Assembly (NCBI GenBank): GCA_051880375.1
Contig: JBJENV010000058.1
Span: forward strand, 1 to 14,948
Reading direction: 5' to 3'
DNA length: 14,948 nucleotides
Source of the DNA: SIG299 sp051880375
GTDB lineage: Bacteria; Bacillota; Clostridia; Lachnospirales; Lachnospiraceae
Part shown: one piece after another, positions 14,906 to 14,948 of the stretch
Position numbering within the stretch: the stretch's first letter is position 1
Layout: each line of letters opens with the position of its first letter
Translations under genes and position numbers: made by a program
The notes under the pieces: generated by a model
What the model was told of the DNA's origin: nothing
The model's database searches: none
Seen by the model: only the letters and a program-made list of their open reading frames with translations

Positions 14906-14948
14906 TGTTAATGCCAAAAAGAGTAAAACGTCGTAAGCAGTTCCGTGG
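14905..14948 (+). CDS. rplP: 50S ribosomal protein L16 (5' end only)
   Basis: Only 14 codons and two bases are inside the window. They read MLMPKRVKRRKQFR, the standard start of L16 (uL16), and L16 is the expected gene after S3. The ATG overlaps the rpsC stop (TAATG). A second in-frame ATG two codons later is a possible start, but the MLMPKR form is common in Firmicutes. Confidence 0.93.
   Translation, partial: MLMPKRVKRRKQFR

Noticed and set aside
1..14948. Mobile elements, CRISPR arrays, tRNA genes, toxin-antitoxin or defence genes
   Set aside because: No repeat-spacer pattern, transposase, integrase, cloverleaf-like tRNA sequence or defence-type domain was seen on either strand.

Overview
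The window looks like a chromosomal housekeeping region of a low-GC Gram-positive anaerobe, most likely class Clostridia, family Lachnospiraceae. I infer this from the Firmicutes-type RpoB/RpoC, the class II aldolase, strong AGGAGG ribosome-binding sites, near-consensus sigma-A promoters and a short PocR-domain receptor. I cannot name the genus. No mobile element, CRISPR array, tRNA or rRNA is visible.

Layout: (1) 2-5992 holds the 3' part of rpoB and all of rpoC, closed by a strong terminator. (2) 6182-8927 holds three metabolic genes on the + strand: class II fructose-bisphosphate aldolase (its own promoter and terminator), then ridA and a citrate synthase spaced as a two-gene operon. (3) A two-way terminator lies between citrate synthase and a convergent minus-strand gene (9041-9832) encoding a soluble PocR-domain/chemoreceptor-tip protein. 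(4) A 495-base divergent control region (9833-10327) has back-to-back near-consensus promoters and a long structured leader. (5) The S10 ribosomal protein operon runs to the window end in canonical order: rpsJ, rplC, rplD, rplW, rplB, rpsS, rplV, rpsC, and the first codons of rplP.

The genes are ordinary; the non-coding parts of the S10 operon are not. The rpsJ leader folds on paper into an element closed by two 7-bp helices about 130 bases apart. The unusually long rpsJ-rplC gap (235 bases) also seems to be closed by a long-range helix that abuts the rplC ribosome-binding site. The rplW-rplB gap (147 bases) carries three consecutive hairpins, and the rpsS-rplV gap carries one GC-rich hairpin. 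Together these suggest several points of RNA-level control within one ribosomal operon. They are pairings found by eye and need comparative (covariation) support.

Also notable: the str genes (rpsL, rpsG, fusA, tuf) that usually link rpoC to rpsJ are absent, with metabolic and sensory genes in their place. Both large RNA polymerase subunits end in long acidic tails studded with aromatic residues.
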